From Dehalococcoidia bacterium (GTDB lineage: Bacteria; Chloroflexota; Dehalococcoidia; Lucifugimonadales; HRBIN23), in contig JANXCH010000007.1 of NCBI GenBank assembly GCA_025060295.1, positions 37,746 to 101,745 of the forward strand: DNA of 64,000 nucleotides, given 5' to 3'. This document shows, piece by piece, positions 41,389 to 49,868 of this stretch (positions are counted from its first letter, which is position 1; each line of letters opens with the position of its first letter). The notes under the pieces were generated by a model, which was not told where the DNA came from, made no database searches, and saw only the letters and a list, made by a program, of their open reading frames with translations. Both the position numbers and the translations under genes were made by a program.

Positions 41389-42131
41389 GGGAGGCCCTCC
41401 GCCAAAAACTGGGCGATGTGCATAGGGCGCACCTGCATCCCCCGCCGGCGCATGGCCCCGCCCATGTGCATCAGGCAACTGCTGTCGGTGGCCACCAGCA
41501 CCTGGGCACCGCTGTGGGCGATGTTCTCCAGTTTGTCCTGCAAAATGGCCGAGGAGATGGGGGCATACTTGACGGAAAAGGTTCCGCCAAACCCACAGCA
41601 CACTTCGTGGTGCGCGAACTCCACGAAGCGCACACCCTTGACGGCCTGCAGGAGGGCGCGGGGCTCGTCCCGTATCCCTAGTTCCCGTAAGGAGTGGCAG
41701 GAGTCGTGATAGGTAACGGTGAGGCCATTGGCGTAGCGCGCACCGATATCGGTTACGCCCAGCACACGCACCAGGAACTGGCTGAACTCGTAAGTGCGGG
41801 ATGCCAGGGCACGGGCCTGGGACAGGCGTTGGGGGTCATCGGGGAACAGGGAGGGATAAAACACCCGCACCATGCTGGCGCAGGAGCCGGAGGGGGCGAC
41901 GATAAGGGGGGCATCCTTGAAGGCATCCAGAAAGTGGCGGGCGGCAGCCCGCGCCTCCCGACGGAACCCGCTGTTGAAGGCGGGCTGGCCACAGCAGGTC
42001 TGGTTTGGGGGGAAGTCCACCTCTACCCCCAGGTGGCGGAGCACCTTCACCACACTCTCCCCCACCTGGGGGAAGAACTGGTCTACCAGACAGGTTACGA
42101 ACAGCGCCACGCGGCGGGGCGGGGTCTGCAT
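41385..42131 (-). CDS. lutA: LutA-type iron-sulfur (CCG) protein
   Basis: 248 residues with two CCG domains: TCCGQPAFNSG near residue 46 and HHEVCCGFGGTFS near residue 180, plus CLVDQFFPQVGE at the N-terminus and SGSCASMV and DSCHSLRELG as Cys ligands. These resemble the heterodisulfide reductase-like cluster-binding subunit of LutABC. ATG 42131 is chosen because AGAGG lies six bases upstream; ATG 42137 is possible. The gene follows a CoA-transferase gene by 60 bases. Confidence 0.92.
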   Translation of the reverse strand: MQTPPRRVALFVTCLVDQFFPQVGESVVKVLRHLGVEVDFPPNQTCCGQPAFNSGFRREARAAARHFLDAFKDAPLIVAPSGSCASMVRVFYPSLFPDDPQRLSQARALASRTYEFSQFLVRVLGVTDIGARYANGLTVTYHDSCHSLRELGIRDEPRALLQAVKGVRFVEFAHHEVCCGFGGTFSVKYAPISSAILQDKLENIAHSGAQVLVATDSSCLMHMGGAMRRRGMQVRPMHIAQFLAEGLP

Positions 42132-42191
42132 CGTCATCCTCTCCACCTCTGGGCTGGCGGGGTATCCCCCCAAAGGCGCATCCTGCGGGGT

Positions 42192-43391
42192 TTACTCAAT
42201 CGCCCCCTGCTCCCGCAGGGACTGAACCTGTTGGCTAGTATAGCCCAACTCGGCCAGAACCTGCGCGGTGTGCTGGCCGGGGGATGCTCCCAGACTCCGG
42301 ATGCGCCCCGGCGTGGCGGAGAACTTGGGGGCAATGCCCACCTGGCGCACGGTTTCCCCGTTGACCTGCCCCACCTCCACCATCATCTGTCGGTGGCGCA
42401 CCTGGGGGTCGCGCATCACCTCGTCCAGGGTATACACGGGGGCCACGGCGATGTCCCCCTGGGAGCGCAGGTAGGCCCACCACTCGTCCCGGGTGCGGGT
42501 CAGGAAAATCTGGCGGAAGGCGGAGAAGATGTCGGGGTAGGTGGCCTCGTTGTGCTGGTGGGGAATGAAGTCCTCCCGTCCCAGGGCGCGACACAGGTTC
42601 TCCCAAAACCACGGCTCGATGCACCCGATGCTGATGTAGCGCCCATCCTTGCAGGGGTAGACATTGTAGTAGGGCACGCCGCCGTTGAGGCGCATGGTGC
42701 CCGGCTCCGGCACCTTCCCCACCAGCAGGTACTCGCTGACCACCGCCGCCAAAAGGTACAGCACGCCGTCGGTCATGGCGATGTCAATGTATTGCCCCTG
42801 GCCCGTGCGCTCGCGGTGGAGCAGGGCAACCACAATGGCCAGGGCGGCCAGCAGGCCCCCGCCCGCATAGTCGGCCAGGAGATTGTACGGGATGGCGGGG
42901 GGCCCCCCCTGGGGGCCGATGATGCCCAAAGCCCCCCCAATGGAGATGTAGTTGATGTCGTGCCCCACCAGACCCGCATAGGGGCCATCCTGCCCATAGC
43001 CCGAGAGAGAGCAGTAAACCAGGCGGGGGTTGACCGCTTTGAGGGTGTCGTAGTCGCACGCTAGGCGCTTCACCACTCCTGGGCGGAACCCCTCCACAAA
43101 CACATCGGCCCGCTCCACCAGGCGGTGGAGGATGCGTTGGGCCTCGGGGTGCTTCAGGTTGAGGGCGATACTGCGCTTCCCGCGGTGGAGGGCGTTGAAG
43201 GCCACCTGTCGGCGCTGGGCCTGGGCATCGGCCCCTCCCAGGTCCCGTTCCATGCGGGTGCGCCGTCCCCCGCCCGGCTCCTCCACCCGCAGCACATCGG
43301 CCCCCAGGTCGGCCAGCACCATCGTGCAGAACGGCCCCGGGGCCAAACGGGACAGGTCAATGACGCGGTAGCCCTCCAGTGGAAGTGGCAT
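42192..43391 (-). CDS. CaiB/BaiF (class III) CoA-transferase
   Basis: 399 residues, one complete class III unit. Evidence: PLEGYRVIDLSRLAPGPFCTMVLADLGADVLRVEEP, NLKHPEAQRILHRLVERADVFVEGFRPGVVKRL, YCSLSGYGQDGPY and the catalytic Asp region NLLADYAGGG. Family members pass CoA to organic acids such as formate, oxalate, succinate, mesaconate or carnitine. The substrate is unknown. Its start overlaps the end of the small helical gene upstream by 35 bases. Confidence 0.9.
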   Translation of the reverse strand: MPLPLEGYRVIDLSRLAPGPFCTMVLADLGADVLRVEEPGGGRRTRMERDLGGADAQAQRRQVAFNALHRGKRSIALNLKHPEAQRILHRLVERADVFVEGFRPGVVKRLACDYDTLKAVNPRLVYCSLSGYGQDGPYAGLVGHDINYISIGGALGIIGPQGGPPAIPYNLLADYAGGGLLAALAIVVALLHRERTGQGQYIDIAMTDGVLYLLAAVVSEYLLVGKVPEPGTMRLNGGVPYYNVYPCKDGRYISIGCIEPWFWENLCRALGREDFIPHQHNEATYPDIFSAFRQIFLTRTRDEWWAYLRSQGDIAVAPVYTLDEVMRDPQVRHRQMMVEVGQVNGETVRQVGIAPKFSATPGRIRSLGASPGQHTAQVLAELGYTSQQVQSLREQGAIE

Positions 43392-43725
43392 GGGGTCTCC
43401 CCTCCTTTCGGGGCGAGGTCGGCCTGTGCGGAGAGGCGAGCATGTGGGCCGCCCGCTCCAGGGCGCGCTGGGCCTTTGCCCTGTCCCCCTCCACCAGCAT
43501 CTCCAGAGCGTAAGCGAGCACCTCCCCTAGGGCGTGCAGCATCTCCATCTCCCGGTGCCCCCGCTCGTAGGCGAGGATGACGCGGTCCTCCACCTGCGCC
43601 AGGAGGTCCTCCAGGGCGCGTTGCACGGCCTCGGATTGCTGGGGCGTGGTGGCCGTAGCCAAGCGCTCCTGGGCTTGGCGTACACGAGAAGCCCACACAA
43701 GGGCATAGTCCGGGCGGGGGCACAT
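43357..43725 (-). CDS. small helical protein of unknown function
   Basis: 122 residues. ATG 43725 has AGGAG seven bases upstream. From residue 10 to 90 the sequence is nearly all helix-forming (RQAQERLATATTPQQSEAVQ, RALEDLLAQVEDRVILAYERG, EVLAYALEMLVEGDRAK), probably a helical bundle or coiled coil; the tail is Pro/Arg-rich. The end overlaps the next CoA-transferase gene by 35 bases in another frame. It sits between two CoA-transferases in one co-directional block. A -10-like TATGCT lies at 43785-43790 on the minus strand. No family recognised. Confidence 0.5.
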   Translation of the reverse strand: MCPRPDYALVWASRVRQAQERLATATTPQQSEAVQRALEDLLAQVEDRVILAYERGHREMEMLHALGEVLAYALEMLVEGDRAKAQRALERAAHMLASPHRPTSPRKEGRPHATSTGGLPRH

Positions 43726-43810
43726 CCCTTTGCTCCTCACCCTTGGGGGACAAGCCCCTCTCCATCCCAAGCCACGCCATGCCCAGCATAGCACACAGCC
43801 GAGCCCACCT

Positions 43811-45013
43811 TTACCGCACCACCTTCCGTTGGTAGAGGGCGTCCACCTCTTCGTTGGTGTAGCCCAGTTCCCGCAAAAGTTCGCGGGTGTGCTCTCCGAG
43901 CAAGGGGGCAGGGCGACGCACTGTGGCCGGGGACTCGTGGAGATCGGCGGGAAAGGCCAGGGCACGGATGCGCCCCGCCTGGGGATGCACCGTCTCCACG
44001 ATGCGTCCATTGGCCTGCAGGTCGCCGTCGGCCACGATGTGGGCATAATCCCGCACAGGCACCACCCATTGGTTATACCGCCGCAGAAGAGCCACCCACG
44101 TGTCCCTGTCCTTCTGGAGGAACACCTCCCGCAGGATAGCGGCCAAAAGGCTTCGGTGGGCCTCCCGCTGCTCCCGGGTGGCGAAACGGGCATCCTGGGC
44201 CAGGTCGGGGCGTTCAATGGCCGTGCAGAAATCGGCCCATTGGTCGTCGCGGGAGGAGGAGAGGGCCAGTTCCTGGCCATCCCGACACCGCCAGATGCCA
44301 TAGGGGGGCGGGCTGACCGGGGATCCCATCCCCCGCTTCGGGGGCACTATCCCCGTGTTGAGGAAGATGGAGAAGCGGTCGTGCTGGAGGGCCATGAGGC
44401 TGGCCAAGAGGGACACATGCACCTCCTGCCCCTGGCCCGTGCGCTCCCGATGGTACAGGGCGGCCAGGATGGCCAAGGCGGTGATCACACCCCCCGAGGC
44501 ATCCCCGATGTGGTCGCCGATGGGGGTAGAAGGCAGGTCGGGATAGCCCGTTACGCTCAGAATGCCGCTCATAGCCTGAATCTGCAGGTCTTGGCCGGGC
44601 AGGTCTTTGAAGGGGCCGTGCTGTCCAAAGCCGGAGATGCCGGCGAAGATGAGGCGGGGGTTGATCTCCCGCAGACGGGCGTAGGACAGCCCCAGGCGCT
44701 CTAAAGTCTGGGGGCGGATGTTGTGCACGAACACATCAGCGGTGGCCACCAGGCGGTGGGCGATAGCCTGGCCTTCGGGGGTGGCCAGGTCCACGGCTAG
44801 GCTCCGCTTGTTGCGATTGCGCACCCCGAAGGGGTAGGAGAACCGCCCCTCGGGGGTAAAGGGAGGCAACTCCCGAATGCGGTCGCCCCGCTCCACCGGC
44901 TCCAGTTTGATCACATCCGCCCCCAGGTCGCCCAAAAGGGCACAACAGTAGGGGCCGGCGTACATATGGGTGTGCTCCACCACCCGAATGCCGTGCAAGG
45001 GCCCTAACGCCAT
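43811..45013 (-). CDS. CaiB/BaiF (class III) CoA-transferase
   Basis: 400 residues, a complete class III unit: GIRVVEHTHMYAGPYCCALLGDLGADVIKLEPVE, VRNRNKRSLAVDLATPEG, FVHNIRPQTLERLG, ISGFGQHGPFK and the catalytic Asp in STPIGDHIGDASGG. Distinct from the enzyme at 42192 in many positions, so not a recent duplicate. It probably handles a different acid or acts as the partner of that enzyme. Next in the run after the two MaoC genes. Confidence 0.9.
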   Translation of the reverse strand: MALGPLHGIRVVEHTHMYAGPYCCALLGDLGADVIKLEPVERGDRIRELPPFTPEGRFSYPFGVRNRNKRSLAVDLATPEGQAIAHRLVATADVFVHNIRPQTLERLGLSYARLREINPRLIFAGISGFGQHGPFKDLPGQDLQIQAMSGILSVTGYPDLPSTPIGDHIGDASGGVITALAILAALYHRERTGQGQEVHVSLLASLMALQHDRFSIFLNTGIVPPKRGMGSPVSPPPYGIWRCRDGQELALSSSRDDQWADFCTAIERPDLAQDARFATREQREAHRSLLAAILREVFLQKDRDTWVALLRRYNQWVVPVRDYAHIVADGDLQANGRIVETVHPQAGRIRALAFPADLHESPATVRRPAPLLGEHTRELLRELGYTNEEVDALYQRKVVR

Positions 45014-45115
45014 AGACGCACTCCAGGGTGTGCCGACACCTCTCTTTGCTCCAGCCCCCCTCTGGCGGGAGAAGACGGGGACAGAGGCGCGCAGGGGGTG
45101 GGCTTGCCCAGGGGA

Positions 45116-45577
45116 TTAGGGGAAATGGACAGTGGCCGTCCCCACATAGACCACCTGCCCCCGCTGGTTGACACCCGTCAGTTCACATACCACCAGGTTG
45201 CGCCCCTCCTCCTGGCGCTTGTCCACCACCTTGCCGGTGATGGTTACCGTGTCGCCCGCGTAAATGGGGGCCACCGCCTTGAAGGTGTAGCGGCTGTGGG
45301 GGCTGAACAGGGCCTGGTGGGGAAAGGCCTGCTCCAACACCTGGAAGAAGTAATCGGCCGTGGCGATGCCCATGTTCACCGTGGCCCCGAAGATACCCCC
45401 GCGGGCGAACTCAGGGTCGCTGTGTAGGTCCTTCCACTCCCGCCGAGGGCCCAGAATGGCGCGCCGAAAGGCCCCGAAGGCGTCAATCGTCTCCTGGGTC
45501 TCCCGTTTGGTCTGGCTCGGCAGTGCATCCCCAATGCGGATGGATTCCCAAGTGACGCCTTTGGCCTGGACGACCAT
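45116..45577 (-). CDS. MaoC-like hot-dog hydratase, catalytic-type half
   Basis: 153 residues of the MaoC/R-specific hydratase hot-dog fold. WESIRIGDALP opens it, and the active-site region is REWKDLHSDPEFARGGIFGATVNMG, with the conserved His but Glu instead of the usual Asp five residues earlier. RYTFKAVAPIYAGDTVTITGKV completes the fold. Its partner, the upstream N-terminal-type MaoC gene, lies 38 bases away, so the pair likely forms a heterodimeric hydratase. Substrate unknown. Confidence 0.82.
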   Translation of the reverse strand: MVVQAKGVTWESIRIGDALPSQTKRETQETIDAFGAFRRAILGPRREWKDLHSDPEFARGGIFGATVNMGIATADYFFQVLEQAFPHQALFSPHSRYTFKAVAPIYAGDTVTITGKVVDKRQEEGRNLVVCELTGVNQRGQVVYVGTATVHFP

Positions 45578-45615
45578 ATCTTCCCTCCTATGGGTAGTCT
45601 GGGAGGCTTATGCCT

Positions 45616-46122
45616 TTACCGCCCCTCCGAGCGTCCCCCGTCTCCCCCCGGGGGAGACACCTTCCCCTTGGCGTAGTGCCACAGGCAAGTGTAGATGTAT
45701 TCCGCCACCTTCTCCCCCCGCTGATTGTAGGCGGTGATAAGGAAGTCGATGAATTTGTTCCCCTTGCGCTCGTATTTGGCGTAAGTCTTGGTGGTGCTGG
45801 TGATGACATCGCCAGGGCGCACGGGGCGATAGAGGGTAACCTGGGAGCCGACATAGGGCGTGGCGCGGGGGTTGGTCTTGGCCTGCTCGGGGGCCACATA
45901 GCCCGCTGCGGCGATGGCCTGGTCGCGGCGCATGGGGGCATAGGCGAACACCATCCCCGGCGGTGCCACCAGGTCGGCATCCGCAGGGGGGATATGCTCG
46001 TAACGGCACACCTTCATATACTCCCGTATCATATCAGCCGTAACCTCTATGCGGATGGGGGGCGATTCATCCCCAATACGGGCCACCTCCCACTCGTAGA
46101 GGCGCTCCTGCTCCTGGACCAT
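45616..46122 (-). CDS. MaoC-like hot-dog protein, N-terminal-type half
   Basis: 168 residues resembling the first hot-dog half of FAS1-like/HadA-type dehydratases: IRIEVTADMIREYMKVC, ADADLVAPPGMVFAYAPM, GSQVTLYRPVRPGDVITSTTKTYAKYERKGNKF and FLITAYNQRGEKVAE. In two-gene MaoC systems this half binds substrate and the downstream half carries catalysis. First gene of the long minus-strand catabolic run; a TATAAT box lies about 40 bases upstream. Confidence 0.8.
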   Translation of the reverse strand: MVQEQERLYEWEVARIGDESPPIRIEVTADMIREYMKVCRYEHIPPADADLVAPPGMVFAYAPMRRDQAIAAAGYVAPEQAKTNPRATPYVGSQVTLYRPVRPGDVITSTTKTYAKYERKGNKFIDFLITAYNQRGEKVAEYIYTCLWHYAKGKVSPPGGDGGRSEGR

Positions 46123-46163
46123 AGCCCCTCCTCGCGCAGGCTCTGGCGCGGGTACCAGCGCCC

Positions 46164-46169
46164 ATTATA
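46164..46169 (-). promoter_or_regulatory. extended -10 promoter of the catabolic run
   Basis: On the minus strand the sequence is TGGTATAATGGG, a TATAAT with a TG extension, about 42 bases before the MaoC N-type ATG. No -35 is evident, as expected for an extended -10 promoter. Confidence 0.6.
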
Positions 46170-46216
46170 CCAGCGCAAGGGAGCACGGGGGCCCCTATGA
46201 TAGAGGGGAGGCCCCC

Positions 46217-46960
46217 ATGCCCCACCTCCGCACGCGCCTGGATACCCTTCTGGTGGAGCGGGGCCTGGCCCCCACACGGGAGAAGGCCCAGGCCCTGGTG
46301 CTGGCGGGCCAGGTGCTGGTGGACGGCCAGCCCGCCCGCAAGCCGGGGCAGACGGTAGACCCCTCGGCCCACGTGGAGGTGTTGGCCCCCCTGCCCTATG
46401 TGAGCCGGGGAGGCATCAAACTGGCCCACGCCCTGGACACCTTCCGCATCTCCGTGGAGGGGAAGGTGTGCCTGGATGTGGGGGCGTCCACCGGGGGCTT
46501 CACCGACTGCCTCCTGCAAAGGGGGGCGCGACGGGTCTATGCCGTAGATGTGGGGCGGGGGCAGTTGGACCTGCGCTTGCGCCGGGACCCCCGCGTGGTA
46601 GTCATGGAAGGGGTCAACGCCCGCTACCCCTTCCCCCTGCCTGAACCCGTAGACCTCATCACCGTGGACGTGTCCTTCATCTCCCTACGGTTGGTGCTGC
46701 CCAGCGTGGCCCGCCACCTGGGACGAGGGGGAACGGTGCTCTGCCTGGTGAAGCCCCAGTTTGAAGCACCACGGCAGAAGGTGGGAAAGGGGGGCGTGGT
46801 GCGCGACCCGACAGTGCACGCCCAGGCCATCGCCTCCGTCGCCGTGTGGGCCATTGGGCAGGGGTGGCGTGTGCGGGGGATTACCCCTTCCCCCATCCTG
46901 GGAGACAAGGGCAACCGCGAGTTCTTCCTATGGCTGGAGGTGCCCCCCGTGCTACCATAG
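46217..46960 (+). CDS. tlyA: TlyA-family rRNA methyltransferase (2'-O-methylase)
   Basis: 247 residues. An N-terminal S4 RNA-binding domain (RLDTLLVERGLAPTREKAQALVLAGQVLVDGQP) precedes a Rossmann methyltransferase with LDVGASTGGFTDCLLQRGA, VDVGRGQLD, TVDVSFISLRLVLP and KPQFEAPR. TlyA methylates 2'-OH groups in 16S and/or 23S rRNA and affects capreomycin sensitivity in mycobacteria. ATG 46217 is preceded by GGGGAGG. Divergent from the catabolic run across 94 bases. Confidence 0.92.
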   Translation: MPHLRTRLDTLLVERGLAPTREKAQALVLAGQVLVDGQPARKPGQTVDPSAHVEVLAPLPYVSRGGIKLAHALDTFRISVEGKVCLDVGASTGGFTDCLLQRGARRVYAVDVGRGQLDLRLRRDPRVVVMEGVNARYPFPLPEPVDLITVDVSFISLRLVLPSVARHLGRGGTVLCLVKPQFEAPRQKVGKGGVVRDPTVHAQAIASVAVWAIGQGWRVRGITPSPILGDKGNREFFLWLEVPPVLP

Positions 46961-46964
46961 GGGC
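46953..46964 (+). promoter_or_regulatory. candidate leaderless promoter (TACCAT + AGGGGC)
   Basis: TACCAT at 46953-46958 is followed by six bases and then the GTG start of the retropepsin-like gene. It lies inside the 3' end of tlyA. TACCAT is supported as a -10 by the TTGACG-N17-TACCAT promoter at 50859. Confidence 0.4.
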
Positions 46965-47312
46965 GTGGGAGCCTTTCGTGTCCCCCTGGAGATAGGCAAC
47001 CCCCAGGGACAACGCCGGGAGAAGGTAGAGGCCCTGGTGAACACAGGCACAACCTATACGGTAGTGCCCGCGTCGGTGTTGCATCGCCTGGGGGTTGAGG
47101 TGTGGGAGCGCCACCCCTTCCTTCTGGCCGATGGCCGGCAGGCTGAGTATGCCATCGGGATGGCGCGCCTGCGCCTAGAGGGGCGGTCGCAGATGTGCCC
47201 GGTGGTGTTCGGGGAAGAAGGGATAACCCCTCTGCTGGGCGTGGTAACCCTGGAGATTTTTCGCCTCGCCGTTGACCCCGTGGGCGACGGCTTGTCCCCG
47301 TGCCCGTCCTGA
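46965..47312 (+). CDS. retropepsin-fold protein lacking the catalytic Asp (NTG)
   Basis: 115 residues matching the small clan AA aspartic-protease-like family common in Chloroflexota. The flap and core motifs are present (VEALVNTGTTYTVVPASVLHRLGV, ...PLLGVVTLEIFRLAVDP), but the canonical DTG is NTG, so the catalytic Asp is replaced by Asn. Such a protein cannot act as a normal aspartic protease; it may bind peptides or be an evolved regulator. The GTG start sits immediately after the tlyA stop, six bases after a TACCAT. Paired with the next gene of the same fold. Confidence 0.65.
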   Translation: MGAFRVPLEIGNPQGQRREKVEALVNTGTTYTVVPASVLHRLGVEVWERHPFLLADGRQAEYAIGMARLRLEGRSQMCPVVFGEEGITPLLGVVTLEIFRLAVDPVGDGLSPCPS

Positions 47313-47358
47313 TGATGGCGAAAGGCCTCCCCGAAACCGGGGAGCCGTTTTCCTGCGC

Positions 47359-47373
47359 TACCATAGAGGTGAC
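47359..47373 (+). promoter_or_regulatory. candidate near-leaderless promoter (TACCAT + AGAGG)
   Basis: TACCAT at 47359-47364 is followed by AGAGGTGAC and ATG 47374. The layout repeats that of the first retropepsin-like gene, so each paralogue seems to have its own promoter. Confidence 0.35.
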
Positions 47374-47742
47374 ATGGGCACCTTCCCTTATCTTCTCACC
47401 CTCATCGGCCCTACAGGGCGAACCGAGCGTCTGGAGGCCCGGGTGGGCACGGGCGCAACCTTTACCACCCTCCCCGCACCCATCCTGAAGCGCCTGGGCG
47501 TCCGCCTCTGCTGGCGTGCGCGTCCAGCCGTGGCCGACGGAAAGGAAGGGGAGTGGCCCATGGCCGAGGTGGTGGCCCGTCTGGACGGGCAGGAGCGCAC
47601 CATCCTGTGCATCTTCGGCCCGCCCGGCTCCGTCCCCCTCCTGGGGGCGCCCGCGGTGGAAGCCTTCCTGCTGACGGTCGACTTCGTGGAGAAGCGCTCG
47701 GTGCCCAAAGAGCAAGTTTACCTTACGGTCGGAACTGGGTAG
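47374..47742 (+). CDS. retropepsin-fold protein lacking the catalytic Asp (GTG)
   Basis: 122 residues, paralogous to the preceding gene: VGTGATFTTLPAPILKRLGV replaces the DTGA motif with GTGA, and PLLGAPAVEAFLLTVDF matches the second conserved block. The catalytic Asp is therefore Gly. The two genes are ~30% alike by eye and lie in tandem between tlyA and uvrB. ATG 47374 follows AGAGGTGAC; a longer frame upstream has no conserved sequence. It ends ten bases before uvrB. No aspartic protease activity is expected. Confidence 0.65.
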   Translation: MGTFPYLLTLIGPTGRTERLEARVGTGATFTTLPAPILKRLGVRLCWRARPAVADGKEGEWPMAEVVARLDGQERTILCIFGPPGSVPLLGAPAVEAFLLTVDFVEKRSVPKEQVYLTVGTG

Positions 47743-47751
47743 GACACCCCC

Positions 47752-49794
47752 ATGCCCCCCTTCCAAGTGGTCGCCCCCTTCCAGCCCACGGGAGACCAGC
47801 CCCAGGCCATCCAGCGCCTGGCCGAGGGCTTGCGCAAGGGCCTGCGCTACCAGACCCTCCTGGGCGTTACCGGAAGCGGGAAGACCTTCACTATGGCCCA
47901 TGTCATCGCCCAGGTGCAGCGCCCCGCCCTGGTCATCTGCCACAACAAGACCCTGGCCGCCCAACTGGCCACCGAGTTGAAGGAGTTCTTCCCCCACAAC
48001 GCCGTAGAGTACTTCGTCTCCTACTACGACTATTACCAACCCGAGGCCTATGTCCCCGAGACGGATACCTATGTGGAGAAGGAGACGGACATCAACGAGG
48101 AGATCGACCGCCTGCGCCACGCTGCCACCCGCGCCCTCCTCACCCGACGGGATGTGATCATCGTGGCGTCTGTGTCGTGCATCTACGGCCTGGGCGCACC
48201 CGAGGAGTACTACTCCTTCGTGGCCAAGGTGCAGAAGGGCGAGCGCCGCTCCCTCCAGCGCCTGTTGCGCTCCCTGGTGGACATGCAGTATGAGCGCAAC
48301 GATGTGGACTTCCGCCGGGGCACCTTCCGCGTGCGGGGGGATACCCTGGACATCTTCCCCGCCTACGAGGAACTGGCGGTGCGCATCTCCTTCTGGGGGG
48401 ACGAGGTGGAGCGGATTCTCCACCTGGACCCCCTCACGGGCGAGGTGCTGGCCGACCTGGAGGAGATAGAAATCTTCCCCGCCAAGCACTTCGTCACAGG
48501 GCGGGAGAAACTCCTCCAAGCCATCAAGGGCATTGAGGCCGAACTGGAGGAGCGCCTGCGGGACCTGGAAGCTCAGGGCAAACTGTTGGAGGCCCAGCGC
48601 CTCAAACAGCGCACCCGCTTTGATATGGAGATGCTGGAGCAGGTGGGCTACTGCACCGGCGTGGAGAACTACTCCTGCCACCTGCAGGGGCGGCACCACC
48701 CTGTCCACGGCAAACTGGCCGTCGCCTGTGGCGCGCCCCCCTGGACACTCCTGGACTACTTCCCCGACGACTTCATCTGCTTCATAGACGAGTCCCATAT
48801 GACGGTGCCCCAAATCCGGGGCATGTATGGGGGCGACATCGCCCGCAAGCAGACCCTGGTGGACTACGGTTTTCGCCTGCCCTCGGCTATGGACAACCGC
48901 CCCCTCTCCTTCCAGGAGTTCGAGGAGCGCCTCAACCAGGTGGTGTTTGTGTCTGCCACGCCCGGCCCCTACGAACTGGCCGTCAGCGAGCAGGTGGTGG
49001 AACAACTTATTCGCCCCACCGGCATCCTGGACCCCACTGTGGAGGTGCGCCCCACGGCCGGCCAGGTGGACGACCTCATTGGCGAAATTCGTCAGCGCGT
49101 GGAGCGGGGAGAGCGGGCGCTGGTGACCACCCTCACCCAGCGCATGGCCGAGGAACTGGCCGACTACCTTCAAGAGGTGGGCATCAAGGCCCACTACCTG
49201 CACGCCGAGGTGGAGACCCTGGAGCGCAGTGAAATCCTGCGCGACCTGCGCCTGGGCGTGTACGATGTGGTGGTGGGCATCAACCTCCTGCGGGAGGGGC
49301 TGGATCTGCCGGAGGTGAGCCTAGTGGCCATCCTAGACGCCGACAAGGAGGGCTACCTGCGCTCCGAAACGGCCCTCATCCAGACCATGGGGCGCGCCGC
49401 CCGCCACGAGCGGGGGCATGTGATTATGTATGCCGACACTATCACCGAGTCCATGCGGCGCGCCATAGAGGAGACCCAGCGCCGTCGGCGCATCCAGGAG
49501 GAGTACAACCGCCAGCACGGCATTGTGCCCACCTCCATCCGCAAGGCGGTGCGGGACATCACCGAACGGGTGCGCCAGGCGGCGGTGGCCGAGAGCAAGG
49601 CCCCCTATGTAGTGCACCGCCAGTCCCTCACCAAGGAGGAGACCGCCCGCCTCATCAAGGAACTGGAGCGCCAGATGAAGGAGGCAGCGCGCCGCTTGGA
49701 GTTTGAAAAGGCGGCGCTCCTGCGGGACCAGATTTACGACCTGCGCCGCCTACTGGACGACGCCGACCCGGTGCAACGGAAGGTGCGCACATGA
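47752..49794 (+). CDS. uvrB: excinuclease ABC subunit B
   Basis: 680 residues of UvrB, the damage-verifying helicase-like subunit of nucleotide excision repair. Walker [10 protein letters not shown], the beta-hairpin [38 protein letters not shown], the helicase motifs [14 protein letters not shown] and QTMGRAARH, and a C-terminal UVR motif ([26 protein letters not shown]). All domains are complete. ATG 47752 lies ten bases after the retropepsin-like gene. Confidence 0.97.
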   Translation: MPPFQVVAPFQPTGDQPQAIQRLAEGLRKGLRYQTLLGVTGSGKTFTMAHVIAQVQRPALVICHNKTLAAQLATELKEFFPHNAVEYFVSYYDYYQPEAYVPETDTYVEKETDINEEIDRLRHAATRALLTRRDVIIVASVSCIYGLGAPEEYYSFVAKVQKGERRSLQRLLRSLVDMQYERNDVDFRRGTFRVRGDTLDIFPAYEELAVRISFWGDEVERILHLDPLTGEVLADLEEIEIFPAKHFVTGREKLLQAIKGIEAELEERLRDLEAQGKLLEAQRLKQRTRFDMEMLEQVGYCTGVENYSCHLQGRHHPVHGKLAVACGAPPWTLLDYFPDDFICFIDESHMTVPQIRGMYGGDIARKQTLVDYGFRLPSAMDNRPLSFQEFEERLNQVVFVSATPGPYELAVSEQVVEQLIRPTGILDPTVEVRPTAGQVDDLIGEIRQRVERGERALVTTLTQRMAEELADYLQEVGIKAHYLHAEVETLERSEILRDLRLGVYDVVVGINLLREGLDLPEVSLVAILDADKEGYLRSETALIQTMGRAARHERGHVIMYADTITESMRRAIEETQRRRRIQEEYNRQHGIVPTSIRKAVRDITERVRQAAVAESKAPYVVHRQSLTKEETARLIKELERQMKEAARRLEFEKAALLRDQIYDLRRLLDDADPVQRKVRT

Positions 49795-49868
49795 ACAAAG
49801 TCGTGTCGGTGCCCCCGCCACAAGATTTTGGAGGAACCTCCCTTCTTTGCCGAGGGTGGAGGGGAGCG

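Noticed and set aside
46624..49203. A long open frame on the minus strand opposite uvrB and the retropepsin-like genes
   Set aside because: The plus strand encodes intact UvrB with all motifs; the opposite frame has no recognisable domain and shows the base-composition bias of shadow frames.
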